Assembly: GCF_022317005.1 (NCBI RefSeq)
Contig: NZ_CP081006.1
Location: 3,844,001-3,908,000 of the forward strand
Length of the DNA: 64,000 bases
Source of the DNA: Mycobacterium sp. IDR2000157661
Lineage (GTDB): Bacteria > Actinomycetota > Actinomycetes > Mycobacteriales > Mycobacteriaceae
Direction of reading: 5' to 3'
Position numbers and translations under genes: made by a program. Under the pieces are notes generated by a model. The model did not search any database, was not told the origin of the DNA, and saw only the letters and a list, made by a program, of their open reading frames with translations. Shown here in pieces: positions 17,678 to 27,590 of this stretch (the stretch's first letter is position 1; every line of letters starts with the position of its first letter).

Positions 17678-18937
17678 TCAGCCCAGTGCCCCCCTCAGCA
17701 GGTGCATCGCGATGGTAGTCGACCGGTCGCGGACGTCGGCGCGGTTGCCGGGTATCCGGACGGTCCTGGTGACGGTGGGGCCGTCGGTGCGCTTGACGCT
17801 GAAACACACGGTGCCGACGGGCTTCTCGGCCGTGCCGCCGCCGGGGCCCGCAATGCCGGTGATCGCGACCGCCGTGTCGGCCCCGAACCGGAGCAGGGCG
17901 CCGTCGGCCATCGCCTCGGCGACGGGCTCGGACACCGCGCCGTGGGTGTCGATCAGGTCGGCGTCGACGCCGAGAACCTCGGACTTCGCCTCGTTGGCGT
18001 AGGCCACGACCGCACCGGTGACGTAGGCCGACGACCCCGCCAGGTCGGTCAGCCGGGCGGCCAGCAGGCCGCCGGTGCAGGACTCCGCGGTGGCGATGCG
18101 GCGACCGGCGAGCAGCGCGGCCACCTGGTCGTCGACCCGCGACCCGTCCTCGGAGAAGATCTCCGCGCCGTGGCGCTCCCGCAGCAGCGCCGTCAGCTGC
18201 CCATACGCGTCGGCGGCGTCGGGTTCGTAGCGCGTCACGACCTCCACCTCGCCCCGCCGAAGGCACGTGGTGATCTCCAGCCGGTCGAAGCCGGCGATGG
18301 TCCGCTCGGCGTCGCGCAGCGTGTCTGCCAGTGCGGACTCGGGCAGCCCGAACATCAACACCATCTCCTGGCGGTAGACGGTGCGGCCGGCGATCGCCTG
18401 CTGCACGGCGGAGGCCTGCAGCGCGCGCGGCCACATCGGCTGCAGCTCGCGCGGCGGGCCGGGCAGCACCACGACCGTCGGCGGGCCGGCCACCACTACA
18501 CCGGGCGCCGTGCCGACGGGATCGAGGACGTGCGCGCCCTCGGGCACCATGGCCTGCTTGCGGTTCGACGCGCGCACGGCCTCGGCGTCGACGTGGGGGA
18601 AGCGTGCCATCAGGCGGGCCACGATGTCGCCGATCATCTCCTCGAGCCGGTTGTCCAACACCAGGTCTCGCCCCATGAACCGGGCGACGGTCTGCACGGT
18701 GAGGTCGTCGGCGGTCGGCCCGAGCCCACCGGTGGTGACGATCAGGTCGACGCCTTCGTCGGCGAGGAACCTCAGCTGGGCCTCGATGTCACCGGGCCGG
18801 TCACCACAGATCGTGATGTGCGCAAGGTCGACGCCCAGCTCGAGGAGTCGGTCGGCCACCCACGGCCCGTTGAGGTCCTGGACCCGGCCGGTGAGGACCT
18901 CGGTTCCGGTGACGACGATGCCCGCGCGTGCGCTCAC
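17678..18937 (-). CDS. cinA: CinA family competence/damage-inducible protein
   Basis: This 419-residue CinA-like protein has an N-terminal molybdopterin-binding-like domain (about 1-170, with GTEVLTGR and TTGGLGPTADD; the COG1058 pyrophosphatase module) and a C-terminal PncC-type NMN deamidase domain (about 260-419, with TAESCTGGLLA and GIAGPGGG). Together these suit pyridine-nucleotide salvage or repair. The GTG start at 18937 is preceded by TAGTGT eight bases upstream. It is divergent from a thioesterase gene, and its position between katG and glnA3 matches Rv1901 in M. tuberculosis (recollection). Confidence 0.93.
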   Translation of the reverse strand: MSARAGIVVTGTEVLTGRVQDLNGPWVADRLLELGVDLAHITICGDRPGDIEAQLRFLADEGVDLIVTTGGLGPTADDLTVQTVARFMGRDLVLDNRLEEMIGDIVARLMARFPHVDAEAVRASNRKQAMVPEGAHVLDPVGTAPGVVVAGPPTVVVLPGPPRELQPMWPRALQASAVQQAIAGRTVYRQEMVLMFGLPESALADTLRDAERTIAGFDRLEITTCLRRGEVEVVTRYEPDAADAYGQLTALLRERHGAEIFSEDGSRVDDQVAALLAGRRIATAESCTGGLLAARLTDLAGSSAYVTGAVVAYANEAKSEVLGVDADLIDTHGAVSEPVAEAMADGALLRFGADTAVAITGIAGPGGGTAEKPVGTVCFSVKRTDGPTVTRTVRIPGNRADVRDRSTTIAMHLLRGALG

Positions 18938-18995
18938 GAGCTACGACACTACGCATCCGGCACGACGACGTGGTGCCCCGGTAATGTCGTTACCC

Positions 18996-19382
18996 ATGAC
19001 TGCGCCGAAGTCGCTTCGCGAGTTGTTCGATCAGCTCGGGCTGACCGAGGTGCCCGGCGACGACGGCACCGTCGTGATGGAGATGCCCGTCGACGAGCGG
19101 ACCGTCAACACCGCGGGTGGTTTGCAGGGGGGCCTGGTCGCCACGATGGCAGATGTCACCGCCGGTCAACTCGCGGCGCGAGCCACCCCGTTCGGCCACG
19201 CGATCGCCACCACGGACCTGTTCATCCGCTATCTGCGGCCCATCAAAGTCGGGCCTGCGCGTGCGGTCGCCCGGATCCTGCGGACGGGCAAGCGCTCAGT
19301 GGTGGTGCAGGTCGACATCTACCGCGCCAACGACGACGAGATCGGCGCGACCGCGACCGTCAACTTCGCCGCCGTCGACTGA
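18996..19382 (+). CDS. PaaI-type hotdog thioesterase
   Basis: This 128-residue single hotdog protein of the PaaI/YigI thioesterase type has the family helix NTAGGLQGGLVATMAD (about 36-51), in which the usual HGG is replaced by LQGG, and the C-terminal VDIYRANDDEIGATATVNF strand. It would hydrolyse short or aromatic acyl-CoA thioesters. The ATG at 18996 lies eight bases after TAATGT, so a leaderless message is likely. It is divergent from cinA. Confidence 0.8.
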   Translation: MTAPKSLRELFDQLGLTEVPGDDGTVVMEMPVDERTVNTAGGLQGGLVATMADVTAGQLAARATPFGHAIATTDLFIRYLRPIKVGPARAVARILRTGKRSVVVQVDIYRANDDEIGATATVNFAAVD

Positions 19383-19394
19383 AGCGGCGAGCGG

Positions 19395-20129
19395 CTACCT
19401 GTGCGGGACGTCGTTGGTCAGACCGCCGTCCATGACGTACTCCGCGCCGGTCGAGTAGCGGGACTCGTCGCTGGCCAGGAAGACCACGAACGTCGCGACC
19501 TCCTCCGGTTGACCCGGCCGCCCGAGGGGGATGCGCAGCATGTTATCGGGGAAGTGCTTGGTCATCGGGGTGCGGATGAACCCGGGGTGCACGGAGTTGA
19601 CGCGGATGTTGTGCGGCCCGAGTTCGAGCGCCGCCGACTTCGTCAGCCCGCGCACCGCCCACTTCGACGCGACGTACGGGTGCACCATCACCGCGCCGCG
19701 CAGGCCCTCGATCGACGAGATGTTGATGATCGACCCGCCGCCTGCGGCCTTCATCGCCTCGACGGAATGCTGCATGCCGAGGAAGGTGCCGGTGAGGTTG
19801 ACGTCGATGACCTTCTGCCACTTGGCCATGTCGAACTGGCCGATCTGGCCCAGCGCCACCGTGCCCGCGTTGTTGACCAACACGTTGAGCTTGCCGAAGT
19901 CGTTGACCGCGGTGGCCACGGCGGCCTCCCACTGGTCGGCCTGCGTGACGTCGAGGTGCACGTAGCGGGCCGACTCGCCGATCTCGTCGGCCAGCGCCTT
20001 GCCCTTGTCGTCGAGGATGTCGCCGATCACCACCTTGGCGCCCTCGGCGACCAGTGCCCGGGCGTCGGCGGCGCCCATCCCCTGCGCGCCGCCACTGATC
20101 AGTGCCACCTTGTCGTCCACGCGTCCCAT
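19395..20129 (-). CDS. Short-chain dehydrogenase, hydroxysteroid-dehydrogenase type
   Basis: This 244-residue classical SDR has the cofactor motif SGGAQGMG (13-20), DVT near 60, NNAG near 87, the catalytic Ser in ISSIEG and the YVASK pair (about 152-156). It resembles the FabG3/3-alpha,20-beta-hydroxysteroid dehydrogenase group (Rv2002-like). It begins 34 bases from the KstR-type box at 20163-20176, which lies between it and a divergent reductase gene, so sterol-responsive control of both is plausible. Function is inferred from family and site. Confidence 0.85.
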   Translation of the reverse strand: MGRVDDKVALISGGAQGMGAADARALVAEGAKVVIGDILDDKGKALADEIGESARYVHLDVTQADQWEAAVATAVNDFGKLNVLVNNAGTVALGQIGQFDMAKWQKVIDVNLTGTFLGMQHSVEAMKAAGGGSIINISSIEGLRGAVMVHPYVASKWAVRGLTKSAALELGPHNIRVNSVHPGFIRTPMTKHFPDNMLRIPLGRPGQPEEVATFVVFLASDESRYSTGAEYVMDGGLTNDVPHR

Positions 20130-20162
20130 GGGGCGTCAGGCTACCGCACCGCATCAGCGAAC

Positions 20163-20176
20163 TAGAACCTGTTCCA
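20163..20176. promoter_or_regulatory. KstR-type operator in divergent promoter
   Basis: The sequence TAGAACCTGTTCCA matches the KstR consensus TNNAACNNGTTNNA at every fixed position. It lies between the divergent SDR (start 20129) and the reductase gene (start 20208). KstR is the TetR-type repressor of sterol catabolism in mycobacteria; no kstR gene is visible in this window. Confidence 0.65.
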
Positions 20177-20207
20177 ATTTGGGTACGCACCACGCATACT
20201 GCTGGCC

Positions 20208-21293
20208 ATGGCTATTCGCGTCGCGCTCGTGGGAACCGGCAACTGCGGCAGTCTCGCGCTGCGTCAACTCATCACCGATGCGCGATTCGAGCTTGTCGGT
20301 GTGGGGGTGTCGTCGGACGCGAAGGTCGGCAAGGACGCCGGCGAGTTGGCCCGGCTCGACGTGACCACGGGGGTCACCGCGGGCAACGACCTCGACGCGA
20401 TCATCGCGGCCAAGCCCGACTGTGTCGTCTACTGCGCGATGGGCGACACTCGGCTGCCCGAGGCGATGGCCGACGTCCGGCGCATCCTCGCGGCAGGCAT
20501 CGATGTCGTCGGCTCGGCGCTCGGTGTCCTGCAGTACCCGTGGGGCGTGATCCCCGACAAGTACATCCAGCGGGTCGAAGAGGCTGCGCAAGAAGGCGAT
20601 TCGACGGTGTTCATGACGGGCGTCGACCCGGGCTTCGTGACGGACCTGCTGCCGCTCGCCCTGGCGGGCACGTGCCAAAGCGTCCAGCACATCCGCACCA
20701 TGGAGATCGCCGACTACGCCACCTACGACGGGGCGACGGTGATGTTCGACGTGATGGGCTTCGGCCGGAAGGTCGGGGAACCGGGTGACCTGCCGATGCT
20801 GTATCAGCCCGGCGTGCTGAGCATCGCCTGGGGCACGGCCATCCGCCAGCTCGCCGCCGGCCTCGGTGTCGAACTCGACGAGATCCGCGATTCCGTGGAG
20901 CAGGAACCCGCCCCCGAGGACTTCGACGTCGCCGTCGGCACCATCAAGAAGGGCACGATGGCCGCGGTGCGGTTTCTGATCGAAGGGATGGTCAACGGCG
21001 ATCCGGTGATCGTCGTCGAACACGTGACGCGGCTGCGCGGCGACCTGCGGCCGGACTGGGCGCAGCCCGCGCAGCCCGGGGGCTCCTACCGGGTCGAGAT
21101 CGTCGGTGAACCCTCCTACACCATGGACATCTGCCCGACGAGCCGCAACGGTGACCACAACTACGCCGCGATCCTGGCTGCGGCGGGCCGCATCGTCAAC
21201 GCGATTCCCGACGTCGTGGCCGCGCCCGCAGGCATCCGCACCACGCTGGACATGCCGCTCGCCACCGGGAAGGGTGTGTACTCCGCTCAGTAG
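20208..21293 (+). CDS. NAD(P)-dependent dihydrodipicolinate reductase-like dehydrogenase
   Basis: This 361-residue protein has an N-terminal Rossmann fold (VGTGNCGS, about 8-15) and a C-terminal domain like that of dihydrodipicolinate reductase or diaminopentanoate dehydrogenase relatives common in actinobacteria. Middle motifs such as GVDPGFVTD (about 141-149) are family-typical. The ATG at 20208 is seven bases after CATACT. The KstR-like box 32-45 bases upstream suggests a role in lipid or sterol catabolism rather than lysine synthesis. The substrate is unknown. Confidence 0.7.
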   Translation: MAIRVALVGTGNCGSLALRQLITDARFELVGVGVSSDAKVGKDAGELARLDVTTGVTAGNDLDAIIAAKPDCVVYCAMGDTRLPEAMADVRRILAAGIDVVGSALGVLQYPWGVIPDKYIQRVEEAAQEGDSTVFMTGVDPGFVTDLLPLALAGTCQSVQHIRTMEIADYATYDGATVMFDVMGFGRKVGEPGDLPMLYQPGVLSIAWGTAIRQLAAGLGVELDEIRDSVEQEPAPEDFDVAVGTIKKGTMAAVRFLIEGMVNGDPVIVVEHVTRLRGDLRPDWAQPAQPGGSYRVEIVGEPSYTMDICPTSRNGDHNYAAILAAAGRIVNAIPDVVAAPAGIRTTLDMPLATGKGVYSAQ

Positions 21294-21306
21294 GCTGGAG
21301 CGCGTC

Positions 21307-22074
21307 ATGGATGCGCAACCCGCAGCAGCCGATCCGATCGCCGAGATCGCCGCCAGCCCCCCGGGGCCGCATGTGGGTGCGTTCTTCGACCTCGACGGGA
21401 CGCTGGTCGACGGGTTCACCGCCACCCATCACGCCGCCGACCGGATCCGCCGCAGGCAGGCGCGCATCGGCGAGGTGCTCGGCGTGGTCGAGGCGTCGGT
21501 GCGATACCGCCTGGGCCGCATGCAGTTCGAGCGGCTGCTGACCCGGGCGGCCGGCTACCTGCACGGCGAGTCGCTCGCCGAACTCGACGAGTTGGGCGAA
21601 CGCATCTTCATCGAACGGGTAGCAGCGCGCGTGTTTCCCGTCATGCACGAGATCGTGCAGGCGCATCAGGACCGCGGGCACACCGTGGTGCTCAGCAGCT
21701 CGGCGCTGACCATTCACGCCGAACCGGTGGCCCGGTTCACCGGGATCACCGAGGTGCTGTGCAACCACTTCGAGGTCGACGACGCCGGGCGGCTCACCGG
21801 CCGGATCGCCAGGCCGGTGATCTGGGGACGCAACAAGTCCAGCGCCGTTCAGCGCTTCTGTGAGGCCAATGACGTTGGGCTGCAACACAGTTACTTCTAC
21901 GCCGATGGTGACGAAGACGCGGCGCTGATGGTGCTGGTCGGCAACCCACGGCCGGTGAACCCGCGACCGGCACTGGCGGCGATGGCCGCCGAACACGGGT
22001 GGCCGGTGCTGCGGGTCCAGGGTTCGGGCAACCGTAGACGGGTGTCGTTGCGCCGGCTCATCGGCTACGACTGA
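21307..22074 (+). CDS. HAD-IB family phosphatase, SerB-like
   Basis: This 255-residue HAD hydrolase has the motif FFDLDGTLV (about 26-34, nucleophile Asp), the Ser motif SSSAL (about 136), a late Lys in NKSSAV and the acidic motif YADGDED. The subfamily is that of phosphoserine phosphatase-like HAD-IB proteins, often found next to or fused with acyltransferases in mycobacteria. The ATG at 21307 lies 13 bases after the preceding reductase stop, so it probably belongs to that operon. A glycerolipid or phosphoserine role cannot be decided. Confidence 0.8.
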   Translation: MDAQPAAADPIAEIAASPPGPHVGAFFDLDGTLVDGFTATHHAADRIRRRQARIGEVLGVVEASVRYRLGRMQFERLLTRAAGYLHGESLAELDELGERIFIERVAARVFPVMHEIVQAHQDRGHTVVLSSSALTIHAEPVARFTGITEVLCNHFEVDDAGRLTGRIARPVIWGRNKSSAVQRFCEANDVGLQHSYFYADGDEDAALMVLVGNPRPVNPRPALAAMAAEHGWPVLRVQGSGNRRRVSLRRLIGYD

Positions 22075-22149
22075 GGCGCGAGGTGAAGCGGGGACCCGAA
22101 TAGCCGTCGAGCCCCCTACTTGCCCCGACGGCACCTCCGGGTACTAAAC

Positions 22150-22163
22150 TAGAACACGTTTCA
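22150..22163. promoter_or_regulatory. KstR-type operator before nitronate monooxygenase
   Basis: The sequence TAGAACACGTTTCA matches TNNAACNNGTTNNA at all fixed positions and ends 29 bases before the ATG at 22193. This is the second such site within 2 kb. Confidence 0.65.
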
Positions 22164-22192
22164 ATTCGTGAGCGGCCCACCAAGGAGCAGGC

Positions 22193-23326
22193 ATGCGCAC
22201 CCCCATCTGCGACGACCTCAACATCGAGTATCCGATCTTCGCGTTCACCCACTGCCGGGACGTGGTGGTCGCTGTGAGCAAGGCCGGCGGCTTCGGCGTG
22301 CTCGGCGCGGTCGGTTACACCCCCGAGCAACTCGAGATCGAGTTGAAGTGGATCGACCAGAACATCGGCGACCACCCATACGGCGTCGACATCGTCATCC
22401 CGAACAAGTACGAGGGCATGGACGCCACCGACCTGGAGCCCGAGGTCCTCAAGAAGCAGCTCAACGCGCTGGTGCCGCAGGAGCACATCGACTTCGCCAA
22501 GAAGATCCTCGCCGACCACGGCGTGCCGGTCGACCACAGCGACGACGACGCGCTTCAGCTCCTGGGCTGGACCGAGGCGACCGCGACGCCGCAGGTCGAG
22601 GTGGCGCTGCAGCATCCGAAGTGCACGCTGATCGCCAACGCGCTCGGCACGCCGCCCGCGGACATGATCTCCCACATCCACGCCGAGGGGCGCAAGGTCG
22701 CGGCGCTGTGCGGTTCGCCGTCGCAGGCACGCAAGCACGCCGACGCCGGCGTCGACATCATCATCGCCCAGGGCGGCGAGGCGGGCGGGCACTGCGGCGA
22801 GGTCGGCTCGATCGTGTTGTGGCCGCAGGTCGTCAAGGAGGTCGCGCCGGTGCCGGTGCTCGCCGCGGGCGGAATCGGCAGCGGCCAGCAGATCGCGGCG
22901 GCGCTGGCGCTCGGCGCCCAGGGCGCGTGGACCGGATCGCAGTGGGTGATGGTCGAGGAGTCCGAGCACACCCCGGTGCAGCACGCGGCCTACGCCAAGG
23001 CGTCGAGCCGCGACACCGTGCGCAGCCGCTCGTTCACCGGCAAGCCGGCGCGGATGCTGCGCAACGACTGGACCGAGGCGTGGGAGAACCCGGACAACCC
23101 ACAGCCGCTGGGAATGCCGTTGCAGTACATGGTTTCCGGGATGGCGGTCGCCGCGACGCACAAGTATCCCAACGAGTCCGTCGACGTCGCTTTCAACCCG
23201 ATCGGTCAGGTCGTGGGCCAGTTCACCAAGGTCGAGAAGACCTCCGCGGTGATCGAGCGCTGGGTGCAGGAGTACCTCGAGGCGACCGGCAGGCTCGACG
23301 CGATCAACGAGGCGGCGTCTGTCTGA
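22193..23326 (+). CDS. Nitronate monooxygenase-family flavoprotein
   Basis: This 377-residue FMN TIM-barrel protein of the 2-nitropropane dioxygenase family has the segments IIAQGGEAGGHCG (about 183-195) and AAGGIGSGQQIAAALALGA for phosphate and flavin binding. It looks like the Rv1533/Rv1894c group rather than the sterol-ring enzyme IpdC, whose N-terminus differs. The ATG at 22193 is preceded by AAGGAG at 22181-22186. A KstR-type box lies just upstream, so regulation with lipid catabolism is likely, but the reaction is unproven. Confidence 0.85.
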   Translation: MRTPICDDLNIEYPIFAFTHCRDVVVAVSKAGGFGVLGAVGYTPEQLEIELKWIDQNIGDHPYGVDIVIPNKYEGMDATDLEPEVLKKQLNALVPQEHIDFAKKILADHGVPVDHSDDDALQLLGWTEATATPQVEVALQHPKCTLIANALGTPPADMISHIHAEGRKVAALCGSPSQARKHADAGVDIIIAQGGEAGGHCGEVGSIVLWPQVVKEVAPVPVLAAGGIGSGQQIAAALALGAQGAWTGSQWVMVEESEHTPVQHAAYAKASSRDTVRSRSFTGKPARMLRNDWTEAWENPDNPQPLGMPLQYMVSGMAVAATHKYPNESVDVAFNPIGQVVGQFTKVEKTSAVIERWVQEYLEATGRLDAINEAASV

Positions 23327-23345
23327 CCTGCAAGGCGTCGTCCGG

Positions 23346-23786
23346 TTGACCGGAGCCGCCTGCGCCGGCTTTCTCATCGCCGTGCTGTGGATGGACCTGA
23401 TCTTCGACAGTCAGGTCCGATCCCACCGTAGGTCCGGCGAGCTTCCGGAACCGGTGCTCGCCTCCATCGCGGGCTACTACCGCCGGGCGACGACGGCGGC
23501 GCGGCCGATGAACTATCTGGTCGCGGCCGTGATGGTGCTCCTCTTGTCGGTCGTGGTGATTCGGTGGGTCGACGCTCCAGGCTGGCCACTGGTGATCCCA
23601 TCGCTGTTGGCCGGTGCGCCGATTCTGCTGGCGGCGGTGCGCACCGTGCCGAGCGCCAAGCGACTCGGCAGCCGCGTCGACAGCGCCGCCGCCCAGTCGT
23701 TCCTGGCCCGCGGGGTGTTCCGCGACCATCTGCTTTGCCTGGCGGCCATGACGACGTTCCTGGTCGTCTGGATCGCCCACTACTGA
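23346..23786 (+). CDS. Four-helix membrane protein
   Basis: This 146-residue integral membrane protein has four hydrophobic segments at about 1-20, 55-74, 81-101 and 127-145. Basic residues between the first and second segments suggest a cytoplasmic loop. The TTG at 23346 with AAGG at 23332-23335 is the best start found. It lies 19 bases after the monooxygenase stop and is probably co-transcribed with it. I do not recognise the family; a DUF1772-like identity is possible. Confidence 0.6.
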   Translation: MTGAACAGFLIAVLWMDLIFDSQVRSHRRSGELPEPVLASIAGYYRRATTAARPMNYLVAAVMVLLLSVVVIRWVDAPGWPLVIPSLLAGAPILLAAVRTVPSAKRLGSRVDSAAAQSFLARGVFRDHLLCLAAMTTFLVVWIAHY

Positions 23787-23899
23787 CCCCACGCCGCCTG
23801 ACTCATCAGCCCCGCCGAATATGAGCTCGTGCTCGGGAACCGGGCCTGAAGTCGCGCTCAAGCTCAGTTTCGACGAGGGGCTAGCGCCCGGTCCACGCG

Positions 23900-23921
23900 T
23901 TATGTAGGTTTACATACATAA
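23900..23921. promoter_or_regulatory. Operator palindrome before TetR gene
   Basis: TTATGTA at 23900-23906 and TACATAA at 23915-23921 form a perfect inverted repeat. A shorter nested repeat TATGTA-N4-TACATA lies at 23901-23916. The site is AT-rich within GC-rich surroundings and ends 23 bases before the TetR ATG at 23945, so it is very likely the autoregulatory operator. Confidence 0.7.
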
Positions 23922-23944
23922 CTCGACCGAAGGGACCGCGTCGC

Positions 23945-24521
23945 ATGGCCGGACATCGGGAGCGGATGGTGATCTCCGCAGCCCTGCTGATCCGCGAACG
24001 CGGTGCCCATCCGACCGCGATCGCCGACGTGCTGGCGCACAGCGGCGCACCGCGCGGGTCGGCCTATCACTACTTCCCCGGCGGCCGCACCCAGTTGCTC
24101 AGCGAGGCAATCGACTACGCCGGGGAGTTCATCGCCACCCGGATCGAACGCGCGCGCAGCGGCATCGAGTTGCTCGACGAGCTCTTCGCCGCCTACCGCG
24201 GCCAACTCGAACAAACCGACTACCGCGCCGGGTGCCCGGTCGTCGCCGTCACCGTGGAGGCCGGCGCCCCCGACGGCGGAACGACGCCGCTCATCGACCG
24301 TGCCGCAGCGGCGTTCGAACGCTGGAACAGCGCGATCGCCGAGCGACTCAGGCACGACGGCGTGGCGGCCGAGCGCGCCGACGACCTCGCGTTGTTCATC
24401 ACCGCCTCGGTCGAAGGGGCGATCGTCGTTGCCCGCGCCGCACGCTCGACGGCACCGCTCGACTCCGTCCACAACCAACTCCGCACGCTCGTGGTAGCCG
24501 CGCTGCCGGAAGGATCCGTCG

Positions 24522-24532
<11 letters not shown>
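23945..24532 (+). CDS. TetR-family repressor
   Basis: This 195-residue TetR protein has an N-terminal helix-turn-helix of about residues 10-50, with SGAPRGSAYHYF as the recognition helix and following turn. The C-terminal ligand domain is of the YcdC/LmrA-like type, with a conserved CPV segment near residue 98. The gene overlaps the molybdopterin oxidoreductase by 11 bases and has a palindrome just upstream. The pair matches Rv0196-Rv0197 in M. tuberculosis (recollection). It probably represses the two-gene operon; the inducer is unknown. Confidence 0.85.
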
Positions 24533-26783
<2,251 letters not shown>

Positions 26784-26792
26784 CCGATCCGA

Positions 26793-27344
26793 TCAGGGCA
26801 GCGGCGCCGGAGCGGGCGGCGGTGTCGGCGCCGGAGCGGGCGGCGGCGTCGGAGCGGCCGGCGAGAGCGGAACGTTCGGGCCGGGCATCTGGTCCGGGTA
26901 TGGCGTGCCCAGGTTGCGCTGCGCGAGACCCCATATCAAGGCCTCCTTTGCGCTGATCTCCTGGTTCTGCACGCCCTGCCAGAGGTCCCTGAAATAGCTG
27001 AGCCTCTGATTCTCGGCGCTCTTGGCGGCCGGGTCCAAGGTGGATCCCGGCGGCAGGTTCTCGGGGCTGGCCAGATGCGGCACCTCGGCCGCGGGAGCTT
27101 CGGCGGCCGCGGGTGCTGCGGGCGCTTCAGCCCGGGCGGGTGCGGCGGGCGCGGGCGGGCGCGGAATCGCCAGCGGGTCCGGCGCAGGCGCAGGAGCGAC
27201 GTCGGCCGCCGCAGCCACCACCGGCGCCGGAGGCAGGGCAGGCGGGGTGGGCGGGGCCGGGTCAGCCAGTGCCGCCGGCGCCGCCCATATCGCCACGGCA
27301 ACGCCGATACCCGCACCGAACAGCGAGAACTTCTTCACGTCCAT
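26793..27344 (-). CDS. Secreted proline/alanine-rich protein
   Basis: This 183-residue protein has a signal peptide (about 1-27, cleavage near AALADPA) and long Pro/Ala-rich stretches on both sides of a short helical core (about 110-150, with the YFRDLWQGVQN segment). The ATG at 27344 is supported by GAGG upstream and begins MDVKKFS, a typical signal start. It resembles cell-wall-exported proline-rich proteins of mycobacteria. Its stop lies nine bases from the convergent oxidoreductase stop. Function unknown. Confidence 0.7.
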   Translation of the reverse strand: MDVKKFSLFGAGIGVAVAIWAAPAALADPAPPTPPALPPAPVVAAAADVAPAPAPDPLAIPRPPAPAAPARAEAPAAPAAAEAPAAEVPHLASPENLPPGSTLDPAAKSAENQRLSYFRDLWQGVQNQEISAKEALIWGLAQRNLGTPYPDQMPGPNVPLSPAAPTPPPAPAPTPPPAPAPLP

Positions 27345-27443
27345 GTCGATCCTCACCGATGCCCCCTCTTGCCCGTACCGCCGTCTCACGGCGTTACTGG
27401 GTGCTTCAGTCTGAACGGGAGAATTGTTACACCTGAGCCCGAT

Positions 27444-27459
27444 GTGACCAAGCGGTCAC
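27444..27459. promoter_or_regulatory. Dyad GTGACC-N4-GGTCAC upstream of CYP125
   Basis: Perfect six-base arms at 27444-27449 and 27454-27459, extendable by flanking T/T, make a TetR-like operator in the CYP125 promoter region. It is distinct from the KstR-like box 15 bases downstream. The binding protein is unknown. Confidence 0.5.
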
Positions 27460-27473
27460 TATGACGGCCCGAG

Positions 27474-27487
27474 CGGAACACGTTCCA
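27474..27487. promoter_or_regulatory. KstR-like box before CYP125
   Basis: The sequence CGGAACACGTTCCA matches the KstR consensus except for the first T. It lies 103 bases before the CYP125 start. The match to the known sterol regulon member CYP125 makes it credible despite one mismatch. Confidence 0.55.
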
Positions 27488-27590
27488 CTTCTCATGACCT
27501 CGGACTTCTTCGAACCCGCTTCACCCGTCCCCAACAGTGGTGTAGCAATGCGGTAGGCGCACTAGACCACGTCATGTGAGGAACGCACTA

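Noticed and set aside
20208..21293. Lysine-pathway dihydrodipicolinate reductase DapB
   Set aside because: It is too long and lacks the DapB substrate motif; it belongs to the related actinobacterial dehydrogenase group.
22193..23326. Possible identity as IpdC, the sterol-ring enzyme
   Set aside because: The N-terminus and flavin motifs fit the Rv1533/Rv1894c nitronate monooxygenase group better than Rv3553.
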